Shown piece after piece: positions 18,301 through 28,397 of a stretch of DNA of 64,000 nucleotides. How positions within the stretch are numbered: the stretch's first letter is position 1; the number at the start of each line of letters is the position of its first letter. The position numbers and the translations under genes are program-made. The notes under the pieces were generated by a model, which saw only the letters and a program-made list of their open reading frames with translations, searched no databases and was not told where the DNA came from. This stretch comes from Alicyclobacillus sp. ALC3 (GTDB taxonomy: Bacteria; Bacillota; Bacilli; Alicyclobacillales; Alicyclobacillaceae), in the NCBI RefSeq assembly GCF_028751195.1, contig NZ_CP066784.1, positions 2,728,001 to 2,792,000 of the forward strand, written 5' to 3'.

Positions 18301-20417
18301 CGCTTGGTTTGGCTGTGTCGGGCGCGGCGTACTCGGCGTCGCTCGCTGTTTCAGGCGGATCCGGTGGTGACACGTGGAGTGCCACCGGCTTGCCGACCGG
18401 GCTCACGATTAGGTCCGCCACTGGCGCCATCTCTGGCGCTGCGACGACGGCGGGCGTCTACACGGTCAGCGCGACTGTGACGGACAGCTTGGGTCTGCGC
18501 GACACGCGGGTGTTGACGCTTGACGTTGCGAGCCCGGTGGTGGTGACGGTGCCGTCTTCGACCACCATCGAGTTGCCGCCGTCCGGTTCCGTGAGCGGTC
18601 TACCGTGGACGCCGAGTGCCACCGGTGGCGCTGTCGGCGGCGGTGGTGTTGTCGGTGCCGGAGGCGGTGGCACGTACACCTGGTCGATGAGTCCGACTTC
18701 ACTGGACGGACTTGCTCTCACGCCGAGTGGGACCTGGACGGGCAGTGTGAGGGCGGCTGGGCAGTACTCGGCTACGCTTGAGGCTGATTCGAGCCTTGGC
18801 ATTCTCGGCTCCGAGACTGTTTCATTGGATGTGTTGCCAGCACTCGCCCTGGAGACGACGTCAGTGCTACCGGAGGGCGAAGTTGGCTTCGCCTATACTG
18901 ACAAGTTGGCCGCATCGGGTGGGTCAGGCAGTTACACCTGGGCCTTGGCGAGCGGCACGACGTCTGGTGAGACGGATGGTTTATCGCTGTCGCCTGGTGG
19001 CGTGTTGAGCGGCAGTCCGACTGCTTCTGGCACCTTCACGTTTACGGCAACGGTGTCAGATGGATACGCTGTGGAGTCGCGCAGCTTTACGCTGGACGTT
19101 GCTCCGGCGCTGGGGGCGCTGAGTTCGGTCCGGCAGACGGTGCTGGCGGGTTGGCCGGATACCTTCACCTTCACGGAGATGGGGGGACAAGGCCCGTACA
19201 CGTGGTCGCTGGCAAGTGGCACGCTGCCGCCTGGCTATACGCTCACATCAGACGGTGTGCTCTCGGGTCAGTCCAATGCTGTTGGGACGTACGTGTTTAC
19301 TGTGCAGGTGACGGACTCCCTTGGCGCGACGCGGCTGGAGTCTGCGACGTGGGTGATTGAGCAGGCGGTTTCTCCTTTGACCGTGCAGAGTATCACGCTC
19401 CGTAATGGGACAGCGGGCTCGCTGTACGAGCAGACGCTGATTGCCAACGGTGGTAAACCGGCCTACACGTGGTCGCTTGTCAGCGGGGCGCTGCCTGCGG
19501 GGCTGGTGCTGAACCCGGACGGCGTGGTGCAAGGCACGCCGACAGCGAGTGGAACATACACATTCACGGTGGAAGTGAGAGATACTGCGGGCCACACGGC
19601 CACGGCGACCGACACGCTGACCGTCGAGGCCGGTGCGACGCCGGTAACGCCGCCTGTCACACCGCCTGTCACACCGCCCGTCACACCGACACCGCCTGCG
19701 CCGCCTGCGCCGCCTGCGCCGCCACAGTCGCAGCCGCTGGGGATTGGCGCAGCCTCGTTGCCCGGCGCTACGGCAGGCACTGGCTACTCTGGAACCTTGA
19801 CGGCTTCTGGCGGCGATGGCACGTACCAGTGGTCGCTGGCGTCGGGCACGCTACCGCGGGGACTTATGCTGGCAGCGAACGGCACCCTCTTTGGCACACC
19901 GCAGACGATGGGGATGTCCACATTCACGCTGCGGGTGACGGACAAAGGCGGTGACGTCGCGACAAAGACCTTCCACCTGTTCGTGATGCCGAAGATGTTG
20001 CCAGCGTACGATCGGGTGATTGCAGTAAACGGCCAAGTGTTCAGCCTCTCGCCATCGATGGTGTACAACCAGACAACGTACATGCCGATTTGGTACGTGC
20101 AGAACGTGCTGCAATTGGCGGGCGTGAACGCAGCGTGGAACGGCAACCTGAACCGCTGGGACTTGACGGTGAACACGAGCAGTGGAGCGTTCGCCGGTGT
20201 GACGCCGCACCTCATCTTCAACAACCACGGCACACCGGTGTATGTGAACGGAGTGCTGGTGTTGCATGCGCCTACGGTGGCGCACCGTGATCCGACGGAT
20301 GGTGTGCTGACGACGTACATGCCGATTTGGTATGTGCAGCAGGTGCTGACGGAGCTTGGGATTGTGACGACGTGGAACGGGCACGTCTGGAACTTCTTGC
20401 TGCCGGGCGCGGAGTAA
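15399..20417 (+). CDS. Giant secreted GLUG/Ig-like/stalk-domain protein C (1672 aa)
   Basis: TTG at 15399 follows AAGGAGG by 9 bp and matches the start of the paralogues. The signal peptide contains GRRALNATTAVMITLGTAMN and ends near ASA. A (PQQ)n tract follows. Two separate GLUG blocks are present, residues ~60-430 and ~480-925, each introduced by a segment of the type NIEL-x-N-I...DWTP...PFAGTF-G. Ig-like repeats come next, with a single 89-residue unit from 18843, then a Pro-rich linker (VTPPVTPPVTPP) and two stalk repeats from ~1534. It is probably a secreted or surface-layer protein. The double GLUG block is unique in the set. The final ~100 bases are identical to gene D. Confidence 0.88.
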   Translation: MRRQKLNRTGKGRRALNATTAVMITLGTAMNFAPPQASAGTVPTVQPQQPQQPQQPQQPIVVTNPGGTQWVLVSSVANLAFIDMHPMSAIIPGSTTAPDYLNANIELTNNIDMSGATADWTPLGPFAGTFNGQGFAISGVIVSGTAQDEGFFASLNGGTIEAMSVVDSVNGGVNAGGLVGDVISGSITDSYVSGTVNSDLQTSNATQVGGLVGDMQGGSISDSSASGTVKASGNAGFPAYAGGLVGVMHSGSIADSYAGVGVNAKALGDPTVAYGGGLVGQMQGGSILRSYASGTVAASAADGNPAYAGGLAGTAAGVVTDAYAGVDVNGTWVTSNTLFGGGSPTLSGAVSALTTGQMTMQSSYVGFDFRSAWGIDPSGVINGGMPYLSWMVPTVMTAGLHVAVEGQPFSQTVSGMGLGTWSAVGLPSGLTIQPNGTIDGTTTAVGVHTVTVSVDSSLGWGTAQTYTMDVLPATTSGVIEIYNWQQLEVIDQNQRQFLHSNIELMNDIAAPSGSAADWTPFGYYGNPFAGTFDGQNYTITGLTVSGSHSNEGFFGVVNGGVVENVHLVGRVQTDFSAYASAGGLVGTLSGTIDNASYSGTISGASFAGGLVGSLKYGSIENSDATVTIPSIQVGAGGLVGGVISGTITNSFANATLTGSNHSTIGGLVGDAYYMGINDSHAYVTLTTPNGIYSSAQGGLVGALLTGTIADSYATGTLQGAAANGGLVGVTEAAVTIADSHASVSVTGGYESNNGGLVGGASFRGNLEINRSYANATVTGGNTGSDGGLVGNITDGSITASFASATVSGGPYSSDGGLVGSLTNVTVTNAYATGRTSGGDHALVGGLIGHAWTGNQITDVYAVQTLTGGISSSVGGLAGEVETGAGSWTDVYANATINIPSGLTQHSLVGSGTLVTSGTASWLTSSQLTMQPSFVGFDFSGTWAIDPSGVINAGMPYLQAMYPTIAPASLGLAVSGAAYSASLAVSGGSGGDTWSATGLPTGLTIRSATGAISGAATTAGVYTVSATVTDSLGLRDTRVLTLDVASPVVVTVPSSTTIELPPSGSVSGLPWTPSATGGAVGGGGVVGAGGGGTYTWSMSPTSLDGLALTPSGTWTGSVRAAGQYSATLEADSSLGILGSETVSLDVLPALALETTSVLPEGEVGFAYTDKLAASGGSGSYTWALASGTTSGETDGLSLSPGGVLSGSPTASGTFTFTATVSDGYAVESRSFTLDVAPALGALSSVRQTVLAGWPDTFTFTEMGGQGPYTWSLASGTLPPGYTLTSDGVLSGQSNAVGTYVFTVQVTDSLGATRLESATWVIEQAVSPLTVQSITLRNGTAGSLYEQTLIANGGKPAYTWSLVSGALPAGLVLNPDGVVQGTPTASGTYTFTVEVRDTAGHTATATDTLTVEAGATPVTPPVTPPVTPPVTPTPPAPPAPPAPPQSQPLGIGAASLPGATAGTGYSGTLTASGGDGTYQWSLASGTLPRGLMLAANGTLFGTPQTMGMSTFTLRVTDKGGDVATKTFHLFVMPKMLPAYDRVIAVNGQVFSLSPSMVYNQTTYMPIWYVQNVLQLAGVNAAWNGNLNRWDLTVNTSSGAFAGVTPHLIFNNHGTPVYVNGVLVLHAPTVAHRDPTDGVLTTYMPIWYVQQVLTELGIVTTWNGHVWNFLLPGAE

Positions 20418-20594
20418 GGGCGGGACGGATGCGCCGCGGCGGGACTCGCGCCGCACGGGGCACCGCGGGCGAGTGAGGGATGTACCGCCCGGGCGCGAAC
20501 GAAGGACAGAACTCGTGTTGTCCAAAGACCACATGAGGGCGACTGAAAGACGGGATCTCGAGTCATTTTAGGATAACTAAAGACAGGACTAGAT

Positions 20595-20625
20595 GGGTGG
20601 GGCCACTGCGGTGGCCCCATTTTGA
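20595..20625 (+). terminator. Family terminator copy 6
   Basis: The GGGGCCAC...GTGGCCCC hairpin (20599-20618) plus ATTTT follows gene C. Confidence 0.82.
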
Positions 20626-20674
20626 GTGGTGAGGCTGTTTTGCCGCGAGAGTTGCGGGAGTAGCGGGGGAGGGT

Positions 20675-20786
20675 TTGAATTAGCGCCACTGGCGTCGCTA
20701 ACGGGGGAAACGCGGGGGCGCGGACCGCCCGCGAAGGGTAGTCGCTGCACGACGATTTTGAGGCGGATAGCGACAAAACCGACACA
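20675..20786. repeat. Dispersed hairpin element fused to array 4
   Basis: GAATTAGCGCCACTGGCGTC...GTCGCTGCACGACG...GCGGATAGCGACAAAACCGACACAT. The right arm continues without a break into the first 42-bp unit. Confidence 0.65.
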
Positions 20787-21362
20787 TGGCGGGCAGCAAG
20801 ACCCGGCTATGTGATCGAAACCGACACATGGCTGGTGCTGCGGCTCGGCTATGTGATCGAAACCGACATATGGCGGGCAGCAAGATCCGGCTATGTGATC
20901 GAAACCGACACATGGCTGGCGCTGCGGCTCGGCTATGTGATCGAAACCGACACATGGCGGGCGCTACGGCTCGGCTATGTGATCGAAACCGACACATGGC
21001 TGGTGCTGCGGCTCGGCTATGTGATCGAAATCGACACATGGCTGGCGCTGCGGCTCGGCTATGAGGTCGAAATCGACACATGGCTGGCGGCAAGGCTCGG
21101 CTATGTGATCGAAACCGACATATGGCGGGCAGCAAGACCCGGCTATGTGATCGAAACCGACATATGGCGGGCAGCAAGACCCGGCCATGTGATCGAAATC
21201 GACACATGGCAGGCGCTACGGCTCGGCTATGTGATCGAAATCGACACATGGCAGGCGGTACGGCTCGGCTATGTGATCGAAACCGACACATGGCTGGTGC
21301 TGCGGCTCGGCTATGTGATCGAAATCGACACATGGCAGGCGGGACGGCTCGGCTATGTGATA
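20772..21362. repeat. 42-bp palindromic repeat array 4 (13 units)
   Basis: Thirteen units in exact 42-bp register (20806 to 21352, difference 546). Most units have CACATGGC, which weakens the outer palindrome. Several carry the variant block GCAGCAAGACCCGG. The array is followed by the GATATCGCTGTCTGC module. Confidence 0.95.
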
Positions 21363-21458
21363 TCGCTGTCTGCGATTTGCATCATACGACCGTGATCCCG
21401 GCGCAGCCCGACCGACTCCCCTCGAGTCGAGGCATCAACCGAGGTGCAAAGCCTCACC

Positions 21459-21581
21459 CAGTCAGATTTGGAGGGGATTTGGTACGTGCAACGGGTACTA
21501 CAATCGCTTGGAATTGCGATGACGTGGAACGGACACGTCTGGGACCCCCTGTTGCCGGGGATAAAATGGGGGCGAGAATGA
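21459..21581 (+). pseudogene. Decayed C-terminal tail of a stalk-domain gene (module after array 4)
   Basis: The frame reads QSDLEGIWYVQRVLQSLGIA, then MTWNGHVWDPLLPG. It is nearly identical to the array 2 copy but out of frame with the array. Confidence 0.7.
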
Positions 21582-21683
21582 TGCGCCGAGGACAGGACTT
21601 GAGGCGCCGGGCACGAACGAAGGACAGGGTGAAGGAAGGACAGGACTTGATGCACCGGGCACGGACGAAGGACAGGACTAGAT

Positions 21684-21714
21684 GGGTGGGGCCACTGCGG
21701 TGGCCCCATTTTAA
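21684..21714 (+). terminator. Family terminator copy 7
   Basis: The GGGGCCAC...GTGGCCCC hairpin (21688-21707) is followed by ATTTTAA. Confidence 0.82.
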
Positions 21715-21770
21715 CTGTTGGGGCCGTTTGCGGCGCGGGTTGCGGGAGTAGCGGGGGCGGGTTTGAGGGG

Positions 21771-21840
21771 CTAGTTAAAGTCAGCGCCACTGGCGTTGCT
21801 AACCGGGAGGACACGGGTGCGCGGGCCGCTGACGGAGATG
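21771..21840. repeat. Dispersed hairpin element, left part only
   Basis: AGTTAAAGTCAGCGCCACTG and GCGTTGCTAACCGGGAGGAC are present, but the TGTCGCT...AGCGACA half is missing. Confidence 0.5.
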
Positions 21841-21952
21841 CATCCCGGCTCATCCGCGCAGCCGCTGCCGTTTCGTCATCGGCCTGGAGCCACCGTCCCT
21901 AGTCAACCCCTTCCCCGCGCGCGCACCGCCAACACGCATCGTCCGTTGTGCC

Positions 21953-22240
21953 AATTGCTACTAGGGGCGACTACTAGAGTTGCAGGCGCAAATTAGTAGA
22001 TATGGAATACTGCCTAGGCCTCAAAATTCGAGTATATTAGACTCGAACAGTTACATATAAACGCGACGAACGACTTCACCACACCATCTATCCCCGTGCG
22101 TTCGCACCTACGTAGATGAGAGGCGTCCTGGACTCCGACTCGTCCAACTTAGAGAAGCAATTGCGGGACCGGTGCAGAACTGCGGCCGTTGATAATCCAA
22201 TCGAGTATGAAGTTGTGCTGTGCAGAGAGGAGAAGCGAGT
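21953..22240 (+). promoter_or_regulatory. Leader/promoter region of giant-protein gene D
   Basis: It is nearly the same as the leader of gene B, including the CTACTAG repeats and TATATT (22033-22038). This points to duplication of gene and control region together. The promoter position is not certain. Confidence 0.45.
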
Positions 22241-25200
22241 TTGCGAAAAAAGCAAAGGGGAACGAACAGGGGGCGGCGGACGTTAAACGCGGCGACAGCT
22301 GTGATGATCACGCTTGGGACTGCGATGAGTTTTGCCCCGTCGCAGGCATTGGCAGTGCCGATAGCAGGGGTGACGCCCCAACAACCTAGCGTGATTACGA
22401 AGCAAGACGGCTCCACGTGGGTCCTGGTGTCGAGCGCGGCCAATCTGGAGTTTATCGACATGTACCCGATGAGCGCCATCGCATCGGGAGTGGCGGTGGA
22501 CTACCTCCACGCGAACATTGAGCTGACCAGTAACATTGTCTTGACAGGCGTGAACTGGACCCCACTTGGGAATGCCACCAATCCCTTCGCTGGCACCTTT
22601 GACGGACACGGGTACACGGTGTCGGGCGTCAGTGTATCGGGAAGTCCCTCCGATGCTGGTTTCTTTGGCACACTAGGTACGAGTGGCACGATTGAAAACG
22701 TCCAAGTGTCCGATACCGTGACGACGTCCAGCCAGACCAACTCCCCATCTGAAGGTGGGCTCGTCGGATATATGGCGGGCGGTAACATCACAGACGCGTA
22801 TGTCAGTGGAAGCGTCTCGTACAACGTTAATGGGCCAATTTACACAGGAGGCCTAGTCGGCAATATGCAGGGCGGGAGCATTTCCGGATCGACTGCAAAT
22901 GTGACACTCTCTGACAATACCGGCGCAGTCGCTTACATGGGTGGCCTGGTGGGCGAAATGCAGAGCGGTAGTGTCACCGATTCATACGCGGTGAGCGGCA
23001 ACCTCACAGGCGCGGCCGGTGGAACCCTTTATGCAGGTGGCCTGGTGGGCGAAATGCAGAGCGGCAGTGTCACCGATTCACACGCACTGAGCGGCAGTGT
23101 CACAGGCACCACCGGTGGAACCCTTTATGCAGGTGGCTTGGTGGCGGAGATGATGGGCGGGAGCATTTCGGGATCAACCGCCACCTACGTGTTCACCGAC
23201 CTCAATGGCGGGGGGAACGTGGCTCTTGGCGGCTTTGTCGGAGACATGCAGACGGGCACCATTACGAATTCGACTGCGAGCGGTACGCTCCAGTCTGACA
23301 CGAGCAGCGGTAGCACCTACGCCGGTGGTTTTGCGGGATCGATGGAGGGAGGGAGCATCGCCGGATCGACTGCAAGCAGTACACTCCAACCTGGCGCAGC
23401 CGGTATCACCTACGCCGGGGGTTTCGTGGGGGAGATGAATGCAGGCAGTGTGACTGGGTCATCTGTCGCTACGCAGGTTAGCGATCAACAGTTAGCGTCC
23501 GACAGCTTTCTCGGCGGCCTAGCGGGTGATATGCAAGCTGGCAGCATCACGGATTCACACGCGAGCGGCACAGTCACCGTGTCCGGTACCGCAGGACTCG
23601 ATGGAAGCTTCGTCGGCGGCCTAGTCGGGCAGATGCAGGCGGGTAGTGTATCGGCTGCGTACATGGATGGAAGTGTCACTGCTGACTCCCAGGGTGTCGC
23701 CTATGCAGGTGGCTTGGTGGGCGACATGCAAAGCGGGAGCGTCTCAGAGTCCTTCATGAGCGGCACAGTGAGTGCTGGCCCTGCCGCAGGTGTTGCGACT
23801 TACGCGGGCGGCTTGGTCGGTTCAATGAACGATGGCGGTGTCAGCAACGCATACATGCGGGGTACAGTCAACAGTTCAGCACCCGGTGGTGACATGGCTG
23901 ATGGTGGTGGACTGGTGGGTCAAATGTTAGGTGGCAACGTCACGACATCTTACGTGAACGCGGATGTCACGGCCAGTTCCTTTCTGTCCGCCGCCGTGGG
24001 TGGGCTAGTCGGCAACATCTCTGCAGGCAGCATCACAGACGGTTATGCCGGTGGGAACGTCAGTGGAACTGCGGTCACGAGCGGGACGCTGTTTGGGAGT
24101 GGCTCTGTGCCGTCCGGATCGTTTGGTGCACTGACCTCTTCGCAGATGACTCTGCAGCCGTCGTTTGTCGGCTTCGACTTTATCGGGACGTGGGCGATGG
24201 ACTCGAGCGGCGTGACGAACGCGGGGATGCCGTATTTGCAAGCGATGTATCCGACGATTGCGTCGACGTCGCTTGGTGTGGCTGTATCGGGCGCGGCCTA
24301 CTCGGCGTCGCTCGCTGTTTCAGGCGGATCCGGTGGTGACACGTGGAGTGTCATCGGCTTACCAACCGGCCTCTCGTTTAATTCCGCCACTGGCGCCATC
24401 TCTGGCACTGCGACGACGACTGGCGTCTACACGGTCACGGCGACTGTGACGGACAGCCTCGCCCTCAGCGATACGCGGGTGTTGACACTCGAAGTGGTGC
24501 AACCTGTGGTGGTTACGGCGCCGTCCTCGACGACGATTGAGATGCCGTCGTCCGGAGCCGTGAGTGCTCTGCCGTGGACGCCGAGTGCTGTCGGTGGCGC
24601 TGTCGGCGGAGGTGGGACGTACACCTGGTCGATGAGTCCGACTTCGCTGGGCGGACTTGCTCTCACGCCGATTGGGGACTGGACGGGGGCGGTTGCCGGG
24701 CCGGGGCAGTTCTCGGCGACTCTTGAGGCGAAGTCGGGCCTTGGCATTCTCGGCTCCGCGACTGTGTCATTGGATGTGTTACCGGCACTTGTCCTGCAGA
24801 CGACGTCAGCGCTACCGGAGGGAGAAGCGGGCCACGCCTATCAGCAGTCGTTGAGCGCAACGGGTGGGTCAGGCAGCTACACCTGGTCGTTAGCGAGCGG
24901 CACGACGTCTGGTGAGACGGACGGTTTATCGCTGTCGTCCGCAGGCGTGTTGAGTGGCGACCTGACTGCTTCTGGCACGTTTACCTTCACTGCGACGGTG
25001 GCAGATGGCTACGCTGTGGAGTCGCGCAGCTTTACGTTGGACGTCGCACCGGCGCTTGTCTTGCAGACGACGTCGCCGTTGCCAGAGGGAGAGACCGGTA
25101 TTGGGTATCAGCAGTCGTTGAGCGCATTGGGTGGGTCAGGCAGCTACACGTGGGCGTTGGCGAGCGGCACGACATCGGGTGAGACGGACGGCTTGTCACT

Positions 25201-28189
25201 ATCGTCCGCAGGCGTGTTGAGCGGCGACCCGACTGCTTCCGGCACATTCACCTTCACGGCGACGGTGGCAGATGGCTACGCTGTGGAGTCGCGCAGCTTT
25301 ACGCTGGACGTCGCGCCGGCGCTGGTCTTGCAGACGACGTCACCGTTACCCGAAGGAGAGACCGGTATTGGGTATCAGCAGTCGTTGAGCGCCTCGGGTG
25401 GGTCAGGCAGCTACACCTGGGCGTTGGCGAACGGCACGACGTCGGGTGAGACGGACGGTTTATCGCTGTCGTCCGCAGGCGTGTTGAGCGGCGACCTGGT
25501 TGCTTCTGGCACGTTTACCTTCACTGCGACGGTGTCAGATGGCTATGCCACGGAGTCGCGCAGCTTTACGCTGGACGTCGCGCCGGCGCTAGTCTTGCAG
25601 ACGACGTCACCGCTGCCAGAGGGAGAAGTCGGCCTCGCCTATCAGCAGTCGTTGAGCGCATCGGGTGGGTCAGGTAGCTACACTTGGGCGTTGGCGAGCG
25701 GCACGACGTCGGGTGAGACAGACGGCTTGTCACTGTCGTCCGGGGGCGTGTTGAGCGGCGACCCGACTGCTTCTGGCACGTTTACCTTCACTGCGACGGT
25801 GTCAGATGGATATGCTGTGGAGTCGCGCACCTTTACGTTGGATGTCGCGCCAGCGCTGGTCTTGCAGACGACGTCACCGCTGCCCGAAGGAGAAGCCGGC
25901 CTCGCGTATCAAGACAAGTTGAGCGCATCGGGTGGGTCAGGCAGCTACACGTGGGCGTTGGCGAGCGGCACGACGGCGAGTGAGACGGACGGTTTATCGC
26001 TGTCGTCCGCAGGCGTGTTGAGCGGCGACCTGACTGCTTCTGGCACCTTCACGTTCACTGCGACGGTGTCAGATGGGTACGCGACTGAGTCGCGCAGCTT
26101 TACGCTGGACGTCGCGCCGGCGCTCGTCCTGAAGACGACGTCACCGCTGCCGGAGGGAGAAGTCGGCCTCGCCTATAATGACAAGTTGGCGGCATCGGGT
26201 GGGTCAGGGAGTTACACCTGGGCGTTGGCGAACGGTACCACTTCGGGTGAGACGGACGGTTTATCGCTGTCGTCTGGCGGTGTGTTGAGCGGCGACCTGA
26301 CTGCTTCTGGCACTTATACCTTCACTGCGACGGTGTCAGATGGGTACGCGACTGAGTCGCGCAGCTTTACGCTGGACGTCGCGCCAGCGCTGGTCTTGCA
26401 GACGACGTCACCGCTGCCTGAGGGAGAAGCGGGCCTCGCCTATCAGCAGTCGTTGAGCGCATCGGGTGGGTCAGGTAGCTACACGTGGGCGTTGGCGAGC
26501 GGCACGACTTCGTCAGAGACAGACGGCTTGTCACTATCGTCTGGCGGTGTGTTGAGTGGCGACCTGACTGCTTCTGGCACCTTCACGTTCACGGCGACGG
26601 TGTCAGATGGCTACGCGACTGGGTCGCGCAGCTTTACGCTGGACGTCGCGCCAGCGCTGGTCTTGCAGACGACGTCGCCGTTGCCTGAGGGAGAAGTCGG
26701 CCTCGCGTATCAAGACAAGTTGAGGGCAACGGGTGGGTCAGGGAGTTACACGTGGGCGTTGGCGAGCGGTACGACGTCGGGTGAGACGGACGGTTTATCG
26801 CTGTCGTCTGGCGGTGTGTTGAGTGGCGACCTGACTGCTTCCGGCACGTTTACCTTCACTGCGACGGTGTCAGATGGGTATGGTGCGGAGTCGCGCAGCT
26901 TCACGCTGGATGTCGCGCCGGAGCTGTCACCGCTGAGTTCGGTCCGGCAGACGGTGCTGGCGGGTTGGCCGGATACGTTCACCTTCACGGAGATGGGTGG
27001 ATACGGTTCGTACACGTGGTCACTGGCCAGCGGCACGTTGCCGCCTGGCTATACGCTCACGTCAGGCGGAGTGCTCTCGGGCAGGTCGAATGATGTCGGC
27101 ACGTATGCCTTTATCGTGCGGGTGACGGACTCGCTTGGCGCGACGCGGCTGGAGTCAGCGACGTGGGTGATTGATCAGGCGGTTTCTCCTTTGACCGTGC
27201 AGAGTATCACGCTCGGTAATGGGACAGCGGGATCGCTGTACGAACAGACGCTGATTGCCAACGGCGGGAAACCGGCCTACACGTGGTCGCTTGTCAGCGG
27301 TTCACTGCCTGCGGGGGTGGTGCTGAACTCGGACGGCGCTGTGCAAGGGACGCCGACGGCGAGCGGGACATACACATTCACGGTGGAAGTCAGAGATACT
27401 GCGGGCCACACGGCCACGGCGACCGCCACGCTGACGGTTGAAGCGGGGTCGACGCCGGTAACGCCACCTGTCACACCGACCCCGCCTGGGCCGCCACAGT
27501 CGCAGCCGCTGGGGATTGGCGCTGGCTCGCTTCCTGGTGCCACGGCAGGCACGGCCTACTCGGGAACATTGGCGGCTTCTGGCGGCGATGGCACATACAC
27601 CTGGTCGCTGGCGTCGGGCGCACTGCCGCGGGGACTTATGCTGGCTGCGAACGGCACCCTCTTTGGCACACCGCAGACGATGGGGATGTCCACGTTCACG
27701 CTGCGGGTGATGGACAAAGGCGGTGACGTGGCGACGAAGACTTTCCACCTGTTCGTGATGCCAAAGCTGTTGCCAGCGTACGACCGGGTGATTGAAGTGA
27801 ACGGCCAAGTGTTCAGCCTCTCACCGTCGATGGTGTATAACCAGACGACCTATATGCCGATTTGGTACGTACAGAACGTGCTGAAGTTGGCGGGCGTGAA
27901 CGCAGCGTGGAACGGCAACTTGAACCGGTGGGACTTGAGCGTGAACACGGGCAGTGGAGCGTTCGCGGGCGTGACGCCGCACCTAATCTTCAACAACCAC
28001 GGCACACCGGTGTATGTGAACGGAGTGTTGGTGCTGCATGCGCCGACGGTGGCGCATCGTGATCCGACGGATGGTGTGCTGACGACGTACATGCCGATTT
28101 GGTATGTGCAGCAGGTGCTGACGGAGCTTGGGATTGTGACGACGTGGAACGGGCACGTCTGGAACTTCTTGCTGCCGGGCGCGGAGTAA
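22241..28189 (+). CDS. Giant secreted GLUG/Ig-like/stalk-domain protein D (1982 aa, eight 89-aa Ig repeats)
   Basis: TTG at 22241 follows AGAGGAG. The signal peptide contains GRRTLNAATAVMITLGTAMS and ends near ALA. GLUG repeats occupy residues ~50-620 and include one repeat not found in gene B. The distinguishing feature is eight tandem 89-residue Ig-like units (24788-26923, 267 bp each) of the type LVLQTTSPLPEGE...GSYTWAL...SRSFTLDVAPA. Further Ig repeats, a Pro-rich linker and two stalk repeats from ~1843 complete the protein. The N-terminal half and leader match gene B, most of the C-terminus matches the gene ending at 1135, and the last ~100 bases match gene C, so it is a visible mosaic. 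It is probably a surface protein of variable length; the ligand is unknown. Confidence 0.88.
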   Translation: MRKKQRGTNRGRRTLNAATAVMITLGTAMSFAPSQALAVPIAGVTPQQPSVITKQDGSTWVLVSSAANLEFIDMYPMSAIASGVAVDYLHANIELTSNIVLTGVNWTPLGNATNPFAGTFDGHGYTVSGVSVSGSPSDAGFFGTLGTSGTIENVQVSDTVTTSSQTNSPSEGGLVGYMAGGNITDAYVSGSVSYNVNGPIYTGGLVGNMQGGSISGSTANVTLSDNTGAVAYMGGLVGEMQSGSVTDSYAVSGNLTGAAGGTLYAGGLVGEMQSGSVTDSHALSGSVTGTTGGTLYAGGLVAEMMGGSISGSTATYVFTDLNGGGNVALGGFVGDMQTGTITNSTASGTLQSDTSSGSTYAGGFAGSMEGGSIAGSTASSTLQPGAAGITYAGGFVGEMNAGSVTGSSVATQVSDQQLASDSFLGGLAGDMQAGSITDSHASGTVTVSGTAGLDGSFVGGLVGQMQAGSVSAAYMDGSVTADSQGVAYAGGLVGDMQSGSVSESFMSGTVSAGPAAGVATYAGGLVGSMNDGGVSNAYMRGTVNSSAPGGDMADGGGLVGQMLGGNVTTSYVNADVTASSFLSAAVGGLVGNISAGSITDGYAGGNVSGTAVTSGTLFGSGSVPSGSFGALTSSQMTLQPSFVGFDFIGTWAMDSSGVTNAGMPYLQAMYPTIASTSLGVAVSGAAYSASLAVSGGSGGDTWSVIGLPTGLSFNSATGAISGTATTTGVYTVTATVTDSLALSDTRVLTLEVVQPVVVTAPSSTTIEMPSSGAVSALPWTPSAVGGAVGGGGTYTWSMSPTSLGGLALTPIGDWTGAVAGPGQFSATLEAKSGLGILGSATVSLDVLPALVLQTTSALPEGEAGHAYQQSLSATGGSGSYTWSLASGTTSGETDGLSLSSAGVLSGDLTASGTFTFTATVADGYAVESRSFTLDVAPALVLQTTSPLPEGETGIGYQQSLSALGGSGSYTWALASGTTSGETDGLSLSSAGVLSGDPTASGTFTFTATVADGYAVESRSFTLDVAPALVLQTTSPLPEGETGIGYQQSLSASGGSGSYTWALANGTTSGETDGLSLSSAGVLSGDLVASGTFTFTATVSDGYATESRSFTLDVAPALVLQTTSPLPEGEVGLAYQQSLSASGGSGSYTWALASGTTSGETDGLSLSSGGVLSGDPTASGTFTFTATVSDGYAVESRTFTLDVAPALVLQTTSPLPEGEAGLAYQDKLSASGGSGSYTWALASGTTASETDGLSLSSAGVLSGDLTASGTFTFTATVSDGYATESRSFTLDVAPALVLKTTSPLPEGEVGLAYNDKLAASGGSGSYTWALANGTTSGETDGLSLSSGGVLSGDLTASGTYTFTATVSDGYATESRSFTLDVAPALVLQTTSPLPEGEAGLAYQQSLSASGGSGSYTWALASGTTSSETDGLSLSSGGVLSGDLTASGTFTFTATVSDGYATGSRSFTLDVAPALVLQTTSPLPEGEVGLAYQDKLRATGGSGSYTWALASGTTSGETDGLSLSSGGVLSGDLTASGTFTFTATVSDGYGAESRSFTLDVAPELSPLSSVRQTVLAGWPDTFTFTEMGGYGSYTWSLASGTLPPGYTLTSGGVLSGRSNDVGTYAFIVRVTDSLGATRLESATWVIDQAVSPLTVQSITLGNGTAGSLYEQTLIANGGKPAYTWSLVSGSLPAGVVLNSDGAVQGTPTASGTYTFTVEVRDTAGHTATATATLTVEAGSTPVTPPVTPTPPGPPQSQPLGIGAGSLPGATAGTAYSGTLAASGGDGTYTWSLASGALPRGLMLAANGTLFGTPQTMGMSTFTLRVMDKGGDVATKTFHLFVMPKLLPAYDRVIEVNGQVFSLSPSMVYNQTTYMPIWYVQNVLKLAGVNAAWNGNLNRWDLSVNTGSGAFAGVTPHLIFNNHGTPVYVNGVLVLHAPTVAHRDPTDGVLTTYMPIWYVQQVLTELGIVTTWNGHVWNFLLPGAE
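24788..26923 (+). repeat. 267-bp tandem repeat, 8 copies (coding)
   Basis: The start of the unit (CTGGTCTTGCAGACGACGTC and variants) recurs every 267 bp at 24788, 25055, 25322 and so on to 26657. The copies are highly similar at DNA level, which implies recent expansion. Genes B and C have one copy, gene F has three, gene E none. Confidence 0.93.
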
Positions 28190-28367
28190 GGGCGGGACAG
28201 ATGCGCCGCGGCGGGACTCGTGTCGCACGGGGCAGTCGCGGGCGAGTGAGGGACGTACCGCCCGGGCGCGAACGAAGGACAGAACTCGTGTTGCCCGACG
28301 ACCACATGAGGGCGACTGAAAGACGGGATGTCGAGTCATTTTAGGATAACTAAAGACAGGACTAGAT

Positions 28368-28397
28368 GGGTGGGGCCACTGCGGTGGCCCCATTTCG
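28368..28397 (+). terminator. Family terminator copy 8
   Basis: The GGGGCCAC...GTGGCCCC hairpin (28372-28391) followed by ATTTCG lies after gene D. Confidence 0.78.
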